A stretch of 52,385 nt of DNA from Prevotellaceae bacterium UBA2738 (lineage in GTDB: Bacteria; Bacteroidota; Bacteroidia; Bacteroidales; Bacteroidaceae). The stretch covers positions 1 to 52,385 of the forward strand of contig DEJW01000003.1 in NCBI GenBank assembly GCA_002353585.1. The letters are read 5' to 3'. This document shows positions 34,274 to 42,326 of the stretch, piece by piece (the stretch's first letter is position 1; each line of letters opens with the position of its first letter). A program made the position numbers and the translations under genes. Below the pieces are notes generated by a model. The model had not been told where the DNA came from. It made no database searches and saw nothing but the letters and a program-made list of their open reading frames with translations.

Positions 34274-35293
34274 TTAACTCCTACAATATTTCACATAATA
34301 CTCTCCGAAGTCCTTGCAGTCAGGCGGCAACTGGTGGTGCTGGAGCGAGGGCAGCAGTTCCTTCAGTTGCATGAACAGGCGTTCGCCAGGCTCGTCGCGG
34401 TCGGGATACATGTTTAACGTTAACGGGAACGGGCTCCGCGAAGCGCCTGAGCACCAACTGGAGCGCAAGAACGTTAACTTTAACTCGCTCTGCGAGTTTT
34501 GTTGTCCCTTGTTGTCCTGGTTGTCGTTAATCTTAGTTCCCGTTAGCTCGAGCAACTGCTCGCGCTTCAGCAGCGTTGCCGAAGGTATGGCAATCGCCTT
34601 GCGCCCTGATGAGAGCATCGCCCAGCAGTCGGAGCAGCCTTCGGTTATCCACAGCTCGTCGCCAGGCTTCAGCCTGTTGAGCACGGGCAGGTTATATATG
34701 CTGCACTCCGAGCCTGTAGGGAAACGGAAGCGCGGCTGTCCGCCCTTTAGCAGATTGCGGTTCTGCACGCCTATCAGTTTGCCCTCACGGCTGTAGTAAG
34801 GTATCTGCAACCACGGCACGCCCCTTCGGTCACGCCACGACGTGAGTCGGCACCACCTCACCACGCGCTCGTCCAGCCGCCGCTCCTCAAAGAGAAACCT
34901 CCTCGCCTCGTCACTGAGCCACGGATGCTCAAAGTAGCGGGAGTAACGCAAAGCGTCGAAAGGGTTAGAGTTTAGAGTTGAGGGGTTAGAGGTTAGAGGT
35001 TTGTAGTTCCCGTCTCCCTTCCCTTTCGGGGAGGGCTGGGTAGAGGCTCCCAACCATCTGCATGCCTCGCCGAATGTTTTGTTCAGGCTCTTCATCACCA
35101 GACTGATGGTGTCGCCGTGCTCGCCGCACACGAAGCAGCGGTAGGTGTTCCTCCTTACCGAGAACGAGAGCGAGGCGTGGTGGTCGTCATGAAAGGGGCA
35201 CAGCGCCTTGTGCATCTTGACCTCCATTCCGAGGCGCTCTGCGACCTCCTCAATGGGAAGGTCGCGGAGCTTTTGTATCTCAAGTCTGTCCAT
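34274..35293 (-). CDS. CHC2 zinc-finger/Toprim primase-like protein with repeat-derived insertions
   Basis: The N-terminal zinc finger is clear: CPFHDDHHASLSF and CFVCGEHGDTISL. A Toprim-like half follows, with LWITEGCSDCWAMLSSG (acidic motif 1) and MYPDRDEPGERL (DxD). Two segments do not belong: about residues 80-115 (rich in S, P, N, T) and about 250-300. The second is encoded by the rc copy of the 23-bp core plus GTTAAC repeats (34411-34495) and lies directly before the DxD motif. The frame stays open, so the protein may still work. Its ATG overlaps the DUF3987 stop (TGATG). Confidence 0.8.
   Translation of the reverse strand: MDRLEIQKLRDLPIEEVAERLGMEVKMHKALCPFHDDHHASLSFSVRRNTYRCFVCGEHGDTISLVMKSLNKTFGEACRWLGASTQPSPKGKGDGNYKPLTSNPSTLNSNPFDALRYSRYFEHPWLSDEARRFLFEERRLDERVVRWCRLTSWRDRRGVPWLQIPYYSREGKLIGVQNRNLLKGGQPRFRFPTGSECSIYNLPVLNRLKPGDELWITEGCSDCWAMLSSGRKAIAIPSATLLKREQLLELTGTKINDNQDNKGQQNSQSELKLTFLRSSWCSGASRSPFPLTLNMYPDRDEPGERLFMQLKELLPSLQHHQLPPDCKDFGEYYVKYCRS
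34446..34468 (-). repeat. Copy of the 23-bp core inside the primase coding region
   Basis: The reverse complement of the core found at 1358, 3004, 27685 and 29451, with one change, is flanked by GTTAACGGGAACGGG and GAACGTTAACTTTAAC. It keeps the primase frame open. Confidence 0.8.
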
Positions 35294-36600
35294 CAGTGTG
35301 TACGGTTAAGGTAAGCCTTAGTCTTAGAGTAAAGACCTGTTTTCTCATCATAAACAATCAGTCCTCGGTGCACCCAAACTGACAGCTGGTGTTTTGTACC
35401 TTCCTTTGACTTTTCAAAAGAAGTACGCAGAGCCTCAAGTTGTTGCTCATTGAAAGAATCTTCCATACTGTCGAGCATATTCTTAGGTCCTTTCTTGCTC
35501 ACATCCTCCGTCTCAGTCAGACTACCCTTAAACATGTCGCCAAACACCTGCATCTTTGACCACAGGTCGTAGTAACAAAACCATATCATATAATCGCCTA
35601 TACTCTTTGTCCACGTCTGGTCGTTCAGTATCCACAAGGTAGCCGCCTTCTTCCATGCGGCAAAGATGCTACGGTGAGAAAGGTCAAAGAGCATATCGTC
35701 ATCAGCAAGGTCAGCCAGCGTAGCCATCTCCTCAGCCAACTGGTCGGCAATCTTATTCATCGGCTTCACCACGAACCTGCCTTTGCAGTTGTCCAGACGC
35801 ACCAGATAGTCATTGAGTTGGTTGAGAAACTCCTTGTCGTAAACACCCTGTCGCGGAATGCGGCCCTTACGCTCGCCGCGCGCCTTATAGGCAAAAGGAA
35901 TACGTCCGAAAAAACCATTCGTCAAGTCCTTGCGATAGAAAGCCCTTGCAGCCTCAGGAGTAGAGCTGAATGTGATGTTCACCCTCAGCAGCGGATTGCC
36001 AGTCACGCCATCAACCGTAGCACGCAGAGCTCCTGCCCTGTGGCGGTCATATATGTTGCGCACGGTCTGGCTCACCTGTCGGTGCCCTCCACACATCTTG
36101 TCAGCCATCTCCACCTCAGGCAGATTAAGGTACATCGTCCTGCCACCCTGTTTCTCAAGCGCTATGGCGTTTTGAATAAAAGCAGGATTGGTAAGGTCGG
36201 CAGGAGGAAACCAGAAACTAACCTCTGGTCGCTCAGGCTTCTCCTTGTTGGCACCCTTAGTCTTCACCTGTCGTGTCCAGTCAACCAGTTTGTCATATTC
36301 CCCCGCATCGTGGTCACGAAAAGGCTTCATAATAGCCTCAATGAGATTAGTCAACTGTGCCTTACCTACACCTGAAGGGCCTATTAGGTGACCCATCTGG
36401 CCGCAAAGCTCGTAATAAATGTTATCAGAATACATAAACTCCACACCCGTCAAGTGAGCAGCAAGAGCAGGCAAAGCCATCGGAACAAGCGGTTCATGCA
36501 TGTCTTTAGAGGCTTTTGAGAGGAGTAATTTACAGAAACCAGTGCCCTTAGTAGGCTTAGGCATCTTAGGAGCAGTCTTGTCAAATATATTATAATTCAT
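35293..36600 (-). CDS. DUF3987/VirE-like P-loop protein
   Basis: The 435-residue protein has a Walker A-like HLIGPSGVGKAQL near residue 75, then MYLNLPEVEMADKMCGG as a possible Walker B, ITFSSTPEAARAFYRKDLTNGFFGRIPF, and a C-terminal winged-helix-like end. This fits DUF3987, helicase/ATPase-like proteins found beside CHC2 primases on Bacteroidales islands. The pair resembles a split primase-helicase, so a role in island replication is inferred. Its stop overlaps the primase start. Confidence 0.72.
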   Translation of the reverse strand: MNYNIFDKTAPKMPKPTKGTGFCKLLLSKASKDMHEPLVPMALPALAAHLTGVEFMYSDNIYYELCGQMGHLIGPSGVGKAQLTNLIEAIMKPFRDHDAGEYDKLVDWTRQVKTKGANKEKPERPEVSFWFPPADLTNPAFIQNAIALEKQGGRTMYLNLPEVEMADKMCGGHRQVSQTVRNIYDRHRAGALRATVDGVTGNPLLRVNITFSSTPEAARAFYRKDLTNGFFGRIPFAYKARGERKGRIPRQGVYDKEFLNQLNDYLVRLDNCKGRFVVKPMNKIADQLAEEMATLADLADDDMLFDLSHRSIFAAWKKAATLWILNDQTWTKSIGDYMIWFCYYDLWSKMQVFGDMFKGSLTETEDVSKKGPKNMLDSMEDSFNEQQLEALRTSFEKSKEGTKHQLSVWVHRGLIVYDEKTGLYSKTKAYLNRTH

Positions 36601-36658
36601 TGATTCTTAGAAAATTAATTGATTAAATGATACTTTGAAATTTGGATTGCTATCTCAA

Positions 36659-36821
36659 ATCTCAGTATCTCAGTTAGTTTTTTAAGGTACCCTCACATCC
36701 AGCCCTTTACTTATATTATATATATAACTAATTAATTATTAATAAGTTATAAGATTAATAAGAGAGGGGGAGTGATGTGAGAAGTATCTTTTTTTTTACT
36801 GAGATACTGAGATACTGAGAT
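36659..36821. other. Nested inverted repeats around an AT-rich core, candidate replication origin
   Basis: ATCTCAGTATCTCAGT (36659-36674) is the reverse complement of ACTGAGATACTGAGAT in 36798-36821, where the octamer ACTGAGAT occurs three times. Inside, CTCACATC (36692-36699) pairs with GATGTGAG (36774-36781). The core 36710-36760 is almost only A and T. It lies in the non-coding gap beside the primase/ATPase genes. The rest of gap 36601-36829 shows nothing else. Confidence 0.5.
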
Positions 36822-36829
36822 GAAATACT

Positions 36830-37294
36830 TTACACATCACTTTTCCCTACGAAGCCCTTCAGCCCGTTACGCAGTTCCAGACCAACAATCTTGATAAAGT
36901 CCTCCACATCCGTGTCCTCCTTTATCGGCACACGTTTGAAGCTCGGGTAGAGCGCCCCGTCGTCGTGGCGGTGCACATTCACGTACCATCCCTGATACAC
37001 CAGCGGATAACGCCTGCTCACCACCATCTGCCTCTGACCCTCGGTAAACGTGTAGTGTTGCTCATCATCATGAGCCAGCGAACCACCGAGGATTTTCCCT
37101 ATAGGCAAGCGCCCTGGTTTACGAGTCAGCAGTTTAAGGTTAACATCCAGTTCGGTGTTCGGATGCAGGCGGTCGCGGTAAGCGACAGCGAGGTGTTCGT
37201 TACTGTTCTCAAGATAGTTGTTTAGGATTTCTCCTACTGGGCGTGGTCCATACTGTTCTTCAGAACCTACGCGATTTCTTTTTTTTCTTGTCAT
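36830..37294 (-). CDS. Hypothetical protein of the DUF3987 island
   Basis: The 154-residue protein begins TRKKRNRVGSEEQYGPRPVGEILNNYL if the ATG at 37294 is used; an upstream start at 37357 would add a hydrophobic stretch (SVVISPLLRAAINAQ) and is less likely. The GPRPVGEILNNYLENSNEHLAVAYRDRL segment looks like an N-terminal DciA-type helix pair, but only weakly. The rest is basic and beta-rich (MVVSRRYPLVYQGWYVNV). Function unknown. Confidence 0.55.
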   Translation of the reverse strand: MTRKKRNRVGSEEQYGPRPVGEILNNYLENSNEHLAVAYRDRLHPNTELDVNLKLLTRKPGRLPIGKILGGSLAHDDEQHYTFTEGQRQMVVSRRYPLVYQGWYVNVHRHDDGALYPSFKRVPIKEDTDVEDFIKIVGLELRNGLKGFVGKSDV

Positions 37295-37349
37295 ATTGCT
37301 TTGGGCATTTATTGCTGCCCTCAGCAATGGGGAAATCACCACGCTACAC

Positions 37350-37492
37350 GTAAGCACTTTTATGCTATTTGCTTACATGGTTTGGAAAAAGGCAAAAAAA
37401 AAACGGAACCCGCTGTGTTTCAAGAGGGTTCCGAAAGAATTATTTTGTAAGCGCACTTACATTTTTGCTTACATTTATGCGAACTTGCTTAC
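37350..37492. repeat. Array of GTAAGCA/TGCTTAC motifs (iteron-like)
   Basis: GTAAGCA at 37350-37356, TGCTTAC at 37370-37376, GTAAGC at 37447-37452, CACTTAC at 37454-37460, TGCTTAC at 37466-37472 and again at 37486-37492. The last two are 20 bp apart. The sites lie on both sides of a terminator between two minus-strand genes. Confidence 0.6.
37393..37432 (-). terminator. Terminator of the three-gene unknown operon
   Basis: GGAACCC (37405-37411) pairs with GGGTTCC (37426-37432), followed on the minus strand by a run of T (A at 37394-37403). It is placed just after the gene ending at 37497. Confidence 0.8.
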
Positions 37493-37496
37493 ACGA

Positions 37497-38198
37497 CTAT
37501 ATTCCTTTGGTTGAACGTAGATGACCTGCAAGGATTTCTTGTATCGCGGCATCTTGTATATCTTCTACTTTAGACAAATCATCAGAATTATGAAATATCA
37601 AGTCATAATTTTGGGGGTCAAGAACAAACAAGGTGATATTAATCTTCTCTTCCATATCATTATCCAGACGAGTCCTGTCAAAATTGGCAGTTTTTCCAAA
37701 CTGCTGTTCTACCAAAGATCTTGCTGCACATCCAGTCTGTACCTCGAAGTATGACTGTTTCAAAAGCTTCTGTAGCATAATTGTCAAGATTGTAGTATTA
37801 CTACCTGTCCAAGTGATATTACAATGTTTAGGTACACCTTCAAAGAAAGCGTCAAAATCTTCTATGGCAGTTTGCTCGTCAATCCAACCCCATCTTTTCC
37901 ACATTTTAAAAACTTGATGTACCATTTTGCGTTGTCTCATCAGCACACCATTTTTGCCATGCGTATAGTATTTCAGCGTCATGGGCTTGCCGCTGGACTT
38001 CCTGTCGGTTTTCGCCTTTGGCTTGACAACCTTCGGCTTTTGCTTTGATGATGGCGTTGCAGCTGGCATCATGAAAGTGCAGTTGCTGATGGGGCCAAAA
38101 AACTGTTGGCAGTTATTGTTGTGCTGCTCGTGGATGTACGTTGGTTTATAATCCTCGGATTTCTCCATCTTTTCCGTATCTGTATTATACTGCTTCAT
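37497..38198 (-). CDS. Unknown protein with NNNCQQF motif (third gene of operon)
   Basis: The 233-residue protein has a short N-terminal segment NNNCQQFFGPISNCTFMMPA (about 27-46), then a basic Lys/Pro-rich linker (about 50-75). A larger domain follows (GVLMRQRKMVHQVFKMWKRWGWIDEQ; FFEGVPKHCNITWTGSNTTILTIMLQKLL). The last part looks like a small DNA-binding or partner-binding domain common in Bacteroidales mobile elements. The start overlaps the previous gene by 14 bp. Function not recognised. Confidence 0.65.
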   Translation of the reverse strand: MKQYNTDTEKMEKSEDYKPTYIHEQHNNNCQQFFGPISNCTFMMPAATPSSKQKPKVVKPKAKTDRKSSGKPMTLKYYTHGKNGVLMRQRKMVHQVFKMWKRWGWIDEQTAIEDFDAFFEGVPKHCNITWTGSNTTILTIMLQKLLKQSYFEVQTGCAARSLVEQQFGKTANFDRTRLDNDMEEKINITLFVLDPQNYDLIFHNSDDLSKVEDIQDAAIQEILAGHLRSTKGI

Positions 38199-38835
38199 CT
38201 TGCTTGGGTGCTATAAATCGTGGATTTTCCATTTTGCCCATAAACTGCTGGCAACTGGAGTTGTATTGGTTGCTGACAAATTGAACTGTAACAGGCATCT
38301 GTTTGCTAAGCGCGTTAACGTTTTTTGCAAAATCTGCCAAACCGCCATCATCTTGAGGTTCTTCGTCGATAAAAGCATCAAACCAACCATCGGGTAGGGG
38401 GATGGAGAAGATGCGGTCAAGAGTCGTCTGCCACCCATCAAACTTATGGGTGGCAACCATTTGCATGAGTTGCTCAGGAAGTGTATATTGGTAAAACCCG
38501 TGTCGGCTACTATTGATGGCAAGGATAGCAAATCCAAAGACGATGCCGACGGACTTACGAATCTCATTATCGCTTACTTGCCTGTCATATCGCCTGTATT
38601 CATTTTCCTTTCGAAGCCAGAAGTTTTCTATTTCAGGTAGAATTTCTTCACCATTGTCTGCTATTTCCGAAAGCAGTTCGAGAGTTTCCATAAAGCACTC
38701 CTCTGGGCATAATCCAAACTCCTTTAGTTCATTCTCCAACTGAATACCTATAGTGTTGACTGCCTTGTACAGCTCGTTTTCGGCGTATTGCTCACTTATG
38801 AGCTTTATTTCTGCGTTTTGGAACCTCTGATTCAT
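38185..38835 (-). CDS. Unknown helical protein with C-terminal CQQF motif (second gene of operon)
   Basis: The 216-residue protein is mostly acidic helices (LENELKEFGLCPEECFMETLELLSEI, and IFGFAILAINSSRHGFYQY as a buried hydrophobic helix). Its C-terminus carries VSNQYNSSCQQFMGKMENPRF, close to the N-terminal motif of the next gene's product. The gene overlaps both neighbours (44 bp upstream, 14 bp downstream), so the three are surely co-translated. A DUF6043-type assignment is possible but unverified. Confidence 0.65.
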   Translation of the reverse strand: MNQRFQNAEIKLISEQYAENELYKAVNTIGIQLENELKEFGLCPEECFMETLELLSEIADNGEEILPEIENFWLRKENEYRRYDRQVSDNEIRKSVGIVFGFAILAINSSRHGFYQYTLPEQLMQMVATHKFDGWQTTLDRIFSIPLPDGWFDAFIDEEPQDDGGLADFAKNVNALSKQMPVTVQFVSNQYNSSCQQFMGKMENPRFIAPKQDEAV

Positions 38836-39802
38836 TTAAGTATTTCTTTGTCTGTTCATCAACCATATCAAACCAACCTTCCAAGTCTGTTATTCCATCA
38901 AAATTAAGAGAGTTAGTCCTGAACTTTCTTAGATAGTCATGGGTCATAGGATAATAAGCCCTTACATAATCGTTGATGCGATATGCCTTATAATCCTTGA
39001 AAATGATTTTGATATCATAGCCGTTTTCACCACACAGCCTCACCATCTCAGCCAGGTCTCTGTTTTTCTCCGATATTTTATCATTTGTGTTTTTATCAAA
39101 CTCCATCAGGAAGAGACCTTTCAAGGCATCTGAAATCTCAACAGTTCTCAGCATAGCTTTTAATCGGCTTGATTTAATATCCATCGAATTAGATTTGTTT
39201 ATCTTCTTAGGGTTTTGAAACACGAATGAAATCTTTCGAATATAGTCATCATGCTCATAAAGACGCTCATGTACAAACTTCCAGATATCCGTTGGATTCA
39301 TCCTTGCTTCAATACGCATTTCCAAGTTAAATTTATCAGTAAGGATATGATTGCAATTTTCCAAAACCATATCGCGTAGCAAATCAGGATTACTTCCCCA
39401 GGCAGTAGATTTCTCAATCGCCATCAAACATACATTAGGACGATTGTCAATCAGCACGTGGCAGTATGGGTTAGATTCTAACTCCTGTCTGTCATACTTA
39501 TCTATTCCCTGACTGTCCTTACCATTCTTTCTCCACCAATCCTTCATCAGACTATTATTCACACGCCAGATTAATATATCTCCATTTTTTGCCATGACAT
39601 CATTTGGCAGACGTGTGGCTTCACCCTTGCTATTTACCTTAAAAAGATTTTCAATAGAATTTTTGTCAAACAAACTTGCAAAGCATTTTTGAGCAATTTT
39701 TAGATTCTTATCCCCATCTTCTTGATAACCTTCTATGGTAGGTGATGTTGCCTTATGAAAATCATACTTATATATGGCAAAAAAAGATTTAGTTTTATCC
39801 AT
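38792..39802 (-). CDS. Unknown protein, first gene of three-gene operon
   Basis: The 336-residue soluble protein opens TKSFFAIYKYDFHKA. It contains ANGDILIWRVNN-like and YCHVLIDNRPNVCLMAIEKS strands, and a C-terminal YDIKIIFKDYKAYRINDYVRAYYP. The layout loosely recalls DUF4747-type or abortive-infection proteins, but no motif is certain. It is divergent from the HaeIII-like methyltransferase across a 246-bp AT-rich gap. Position in a defence-like island makes a defence role plausible only by association. Confidence 0.6.
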   Translation of the reverse strand: MDKTKSFFAIYKYDFHKATSPTIEGYQEDGDKNLKIAQKCFASLFDKNSIENLFKVNSKGEATRLPNDVMAKNGDILIWRVNNSLMKDWWRKNGKDSQGIDKYDRQELESNPYCHVLIDNRPNVCLMAIEKSTAWGSNPDLLRDMVLENCNHILTDKFNLEMRIEARMNPTDIWKFVHERLYEHDDYIRKISFVFQNPKKINKSNSMDIKSSRLKAMLRTVEISDALKGLFLMEFDKNTNDKISEKNRDLAEMVRLCGENGYDIKIIFKDYKAYRINDYVRAYYPMTHDYLRKFRTNSLNFDGITDLEGWFDMVDEQTKKYLNESEVPKRRNKAHK

Positions 39803-39895
39803 ATTTTTTTTGTTTAGATTATTATTAATTAAAATATATCTCTTCTATTCAAAATCCGTGCCATATCATTCCTGTCACTATTTCTCAGCATTATT

Positions 39896-39911
39896 CTGCC
39901 AATTATGGCAG
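39896..39911. promoter_or_regulatory. Palindrome in the divergent region
   Basis: CTGCCA-atta-TGGCAG is a 16-bp inverted repeat about 95 bp from the start of the unknown operon and about 138 bp before the methyltransferase start. It could be an operator. The remaining gap (39803-40048) holds only the promoter at 40006-40035. Confidence 0.4.
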
Positions 39912-40005
39912 ATACAGGTAAAATCTTCTCTGAGAACAACAATTACCTCACCTTCTTTTAAGGCTTTGTCATTTGTAGAATACTATACATTTTTTATTAT
40001 TTATT

Positions 40006-40035
40006 TTTGTTTCTAAGATTTATTTTGTAACTTTG
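40006..40035 (+). promoter_or_regulatory. Promoter of the restriction-modification operon
   Basis: TTTG (40006-40009) and TAACTTTG (40028-40035) with an 18-bp spacer. The methyltransferase ATG follows at 40049, leaving almost no leader (about 6-10 nt), so this mRNA may be near-leaderless. Confidence 0.75.
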
Positions 40036-40048
40036 TGGTCAGAAATCT

Positions 40049-41134
40049 ATGGATTGTAATATAAATATCACACGAACTCAAGAAATACCGCTTTTTGGTT
40101 TCATTAGCGAAGTTTTACGAGTTTCTGGCGTTCCAAACATTGTTTCTTTGTTTGCGGGTGCTGGAGGTCTTGACCTTGGTTTTGAAAAAGCTGGGTTTAA
40201 TGTCATGTGGGCTAATGAATATGATAAAGATATTTGGGAAACCTACAGATTAAATCATAAAAACACGATTCTTGATACACGTTCTATAACTGACATTCAC
40301 GAAAGCGAAGTGCCAGATTGCGACGGAATCATAGGCGGACCTCCGTGCCAGTCATGGAGTGAAGGAGGTTCAAAGCGTGGACTGAATGATAAAAGAGGAC
40401 AGTTATTCTGGGACTACATAAGAATACTAAATGCAAAGAACCCGAAGTTCTTTGTAGCTGAGAATGTGAAGGGTATGCTTATGAATCGATATGGAGATGC
40501 TTTGGATAATTTCAAAAAAGCATTCTCTGAGGCAGGCAAATATGGCTATGACTTACATTTTCAAGTTGTGAATGCTGCTGACTACAACGTCCCTGAAGAC
40601 AGAGAACGTGTATTGTTTATTGGATTTAGAAAAGATTTGAATATAAACTACTCCTTCCCTAAGCCAACAACCCCCATTGGACATCGTGTCACATTAAAGC
40701 AGGCGATTGGAGACTTGGCAGACAAAGAACCAAAAGGATTTCCTAATGGCATAAATGAAGAAGGAGGATGGAATGAAGAAATTCCTAATCATGACTATCT
40801 CACAGGAGGTTTTTCTTCTATTTTCCTTTCTCGTAATCGCACTCGTGGTTGGGATGAGGTATCATATACGATTCAAGCTAGTGGAAGACAATCCCCTTTA
40901 CATCCTCAAGCACCAAAGATGATAAAAGTAAGTGCAGATAAACGTATCTTTGTACCAGGTAAGGAACATCTATATAGGAGGCTATCGGTTCGTGAAGCTG
41001 CCAGAATACAGACTTTCCCTGATGACTTTATATTCAAATATAAGAATATTAATGCTGGCTATAAAATGATAGGAAACGCAGTTCCTGTAAATTTAGCTTA
41101 TGCCGTAGCAAAGACAATTAAAGAAGTTTTATAA
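40049..41134 (+). CDS. DNA (cytosine-5) methyltransferase, HaeIII-like
   Basis: The 361-residue enzyme carries the ordered C5-methyltransferase motifs: SLFAGAGGLDLGFEKAG (SAM), GGPPCQSWSEGG with catalytic Cys100, ENVKG, EDRERVLFIGF, and GNAVPVNLAYA. The target-recognition part has FSSIFLSRNRTRGWDEVSY and GRQSPLHPQAPKM, as I recall for M.HaeIII-type enzymes, so GGCC is the likely site. A 30-residue N-terminal extension precedes motif I. The restriction gene starts 2 bp downstream. Confidence 0.92.
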   Translation: MDCNINITRTQEIPLFGFISEVLRVSGVPNIVSLFAGAGGLDLGFEKAGFNVMWANEYDKDIWETYRLNHKNTILDTRSITDIHESEVPDCDGIIGGPPCQSWSEGGSKRGLNDKRGQLFWDYIRILNAKNPKFFVAENVKGMLMNRYGDALDNFKKAFSEAGKYGYDLHFQVVNAADYNVPEDRERVLFIGFRKDLNINYSFPKPTTPIGHRVTLKQAIGDLADKEPKGFPNGINEEGGWNEEIPNHDYLTGGFSSIFLSRNRTRGWDEVSYTIQASGRQSPLHPQAPKMIKVSADKRIFVPGKEHLYRRLSVREAARIQTFPDDFIFKYKNINAGYKMIGNAVPVNLAYAVAKTIKEVL

Positions 41135-41136
41135 TT

Positions 41137-42108
41137 ATGGCAACTCAAGTAAAGACTGGTAAAGCTTTTGAATACGCAATAGCCAAGGTATATTTTGATG
41201 CAATTAGAAGCAGGAGGCTTAAGGCTGAGATTGTTAAAGATGAAGCTTACAAAATAGCAAAAGGATATTACGATGGCTTTGATGATATTGCTAAAGGAAG
41301 GTATCTTGCTTCGGCTGAAGCCACTCTTGACACAATGTTTAAGATTGAACCAGGTCTAACTGCACAAAAAGATGAGAAGGATATCCTGCAAATACGTTTA
41401 GCAAAAGACAGCGAAGGACAGGCTGGTGACGTAAGAGATGTTATATTTAGCCGTGCAAAATCAAAATGGGAAATAGGTTTTTCTGCAAAGAACAATAATG
41501 ACTCGCAAAAACATTCGAGATTGAGCGTGACGAATGATTTTGGTGAGAAATGGTTTGGCGTGAAATGTTCGGAAAATTATTGGGAGGAAATAAAGCCTAT
41601 TTTCGAATTTGTAAAGCAATATAAGGATGCAGGTAAAACGTGGGAAATGATGGGGAAAGCCAAGGAGGAAAAAGTCTATATACCATTATTAGAAGCCTTC
41701 CGCAAAGAATTACTCAGAATAAACGAGTCAAACAAAGATATCCCAAGCAAACTCATATCATACATAATAGGTGTCTCTCCATTTTATCAGATAATAAAAG
41801 AAGACTCCAAGAATCTTGTTGTAGTAAAGGCATTTAACATTGGTGGAGGTTTAAATAAAACCGTAAACAAGGCTAAATCACGTTATAAAGTAGCCAATAT
41901 AAATCCACCAACAAGAATTGTTGAACTTGCATTCTCACCAAAGCCTGAAAATCAAATGCAGGATACACTAAATATGATTCTTGATGGAGGATGGGAAATT
42001 TCATTTAGAATACATAGTGCTGATAATCCTATTGTTTTATCTTTAAAATTTGACGTTAAACTATTAGGCAATCCTCCTATCTTATTTAGCCAATATTTGT
42101 TTCAATAA
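41137..42108 (+). CDS. HaeIII-family type II restriction endonuclease
   Basis: The 323-residue protein has GKAFEYAIAKVYFDAI at the start and a central GDVRDVIFSRAKSKWEIGFSAKNNNDSQKHSRLS. There the D...(E)xK-like residues of a PD-(D/E)XK core are visible (EIGFSAK), followed by DFGEKWFG. These match the HaeIII family, consistent with the adjacent methyltransferase. The base composition is AT-richer than the core genes, suggesting transfer. A strong terminator follows. Confidence 0.87.
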   Translation: MATQVKTGKAFEYAIAKVYFDAIRSRRLKAEIVKDEAYKIAKGYYDGFDDIAKGRYLASAEATLDTMFKIEPGLTAQKDEKDILQIRLAKDSEGQAGDVRDVIFSRAKSKWEIGFSAKNNNDSQKHSRLSVTNDFGEKWFGVKCSENYWEEIKPIFEFVKQYKDAGKTWEMMGKAKEEKVYIPLLEAFRKELLRINESNKDIPSKLISYIIGVSPFYQIIKEDSKNLVVVKAFNIGGGLNKTVNKAKSRYKVANINPPTRIVELAFSPKPENQMQDTLNMILDGGWEISFRIHSADNPIVLSLKFDVKLLGNPPILFSQYLFQ

Positions 42109-42152
42109 TAAACTAATATCTGCCCCTATAGACAAATACGGTGAGTAACATC

Positions 42153-42192
42153 AATAATCCCTTTACACCCTGGTCGGTGTAAGGGGATTATT
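42153..42192 (+). terminator. Terminator of the restriction-modification operon
   Basis: A 17-bp stem (AATAATCCCTTTACACC with its partner ending GGGGATTATT, one G-T pair) around CTGGTC lies 45 bp after the restriction gene stop. Only a short T stretch follows. Confidence 0.75.
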
Positions 42193-42326
42193 TCATCCTC
42201 GCCATTTCATTGAGCGAGAGGCACTATAGTTATGACTGGAGACTTGTTTGCTTAAATAGTTAATGTAAAGATAATAGAAAAACCAAACCAGCGCCCTGCT
42301 CAATAATAGAGTGGGGCGCTGGAGTG

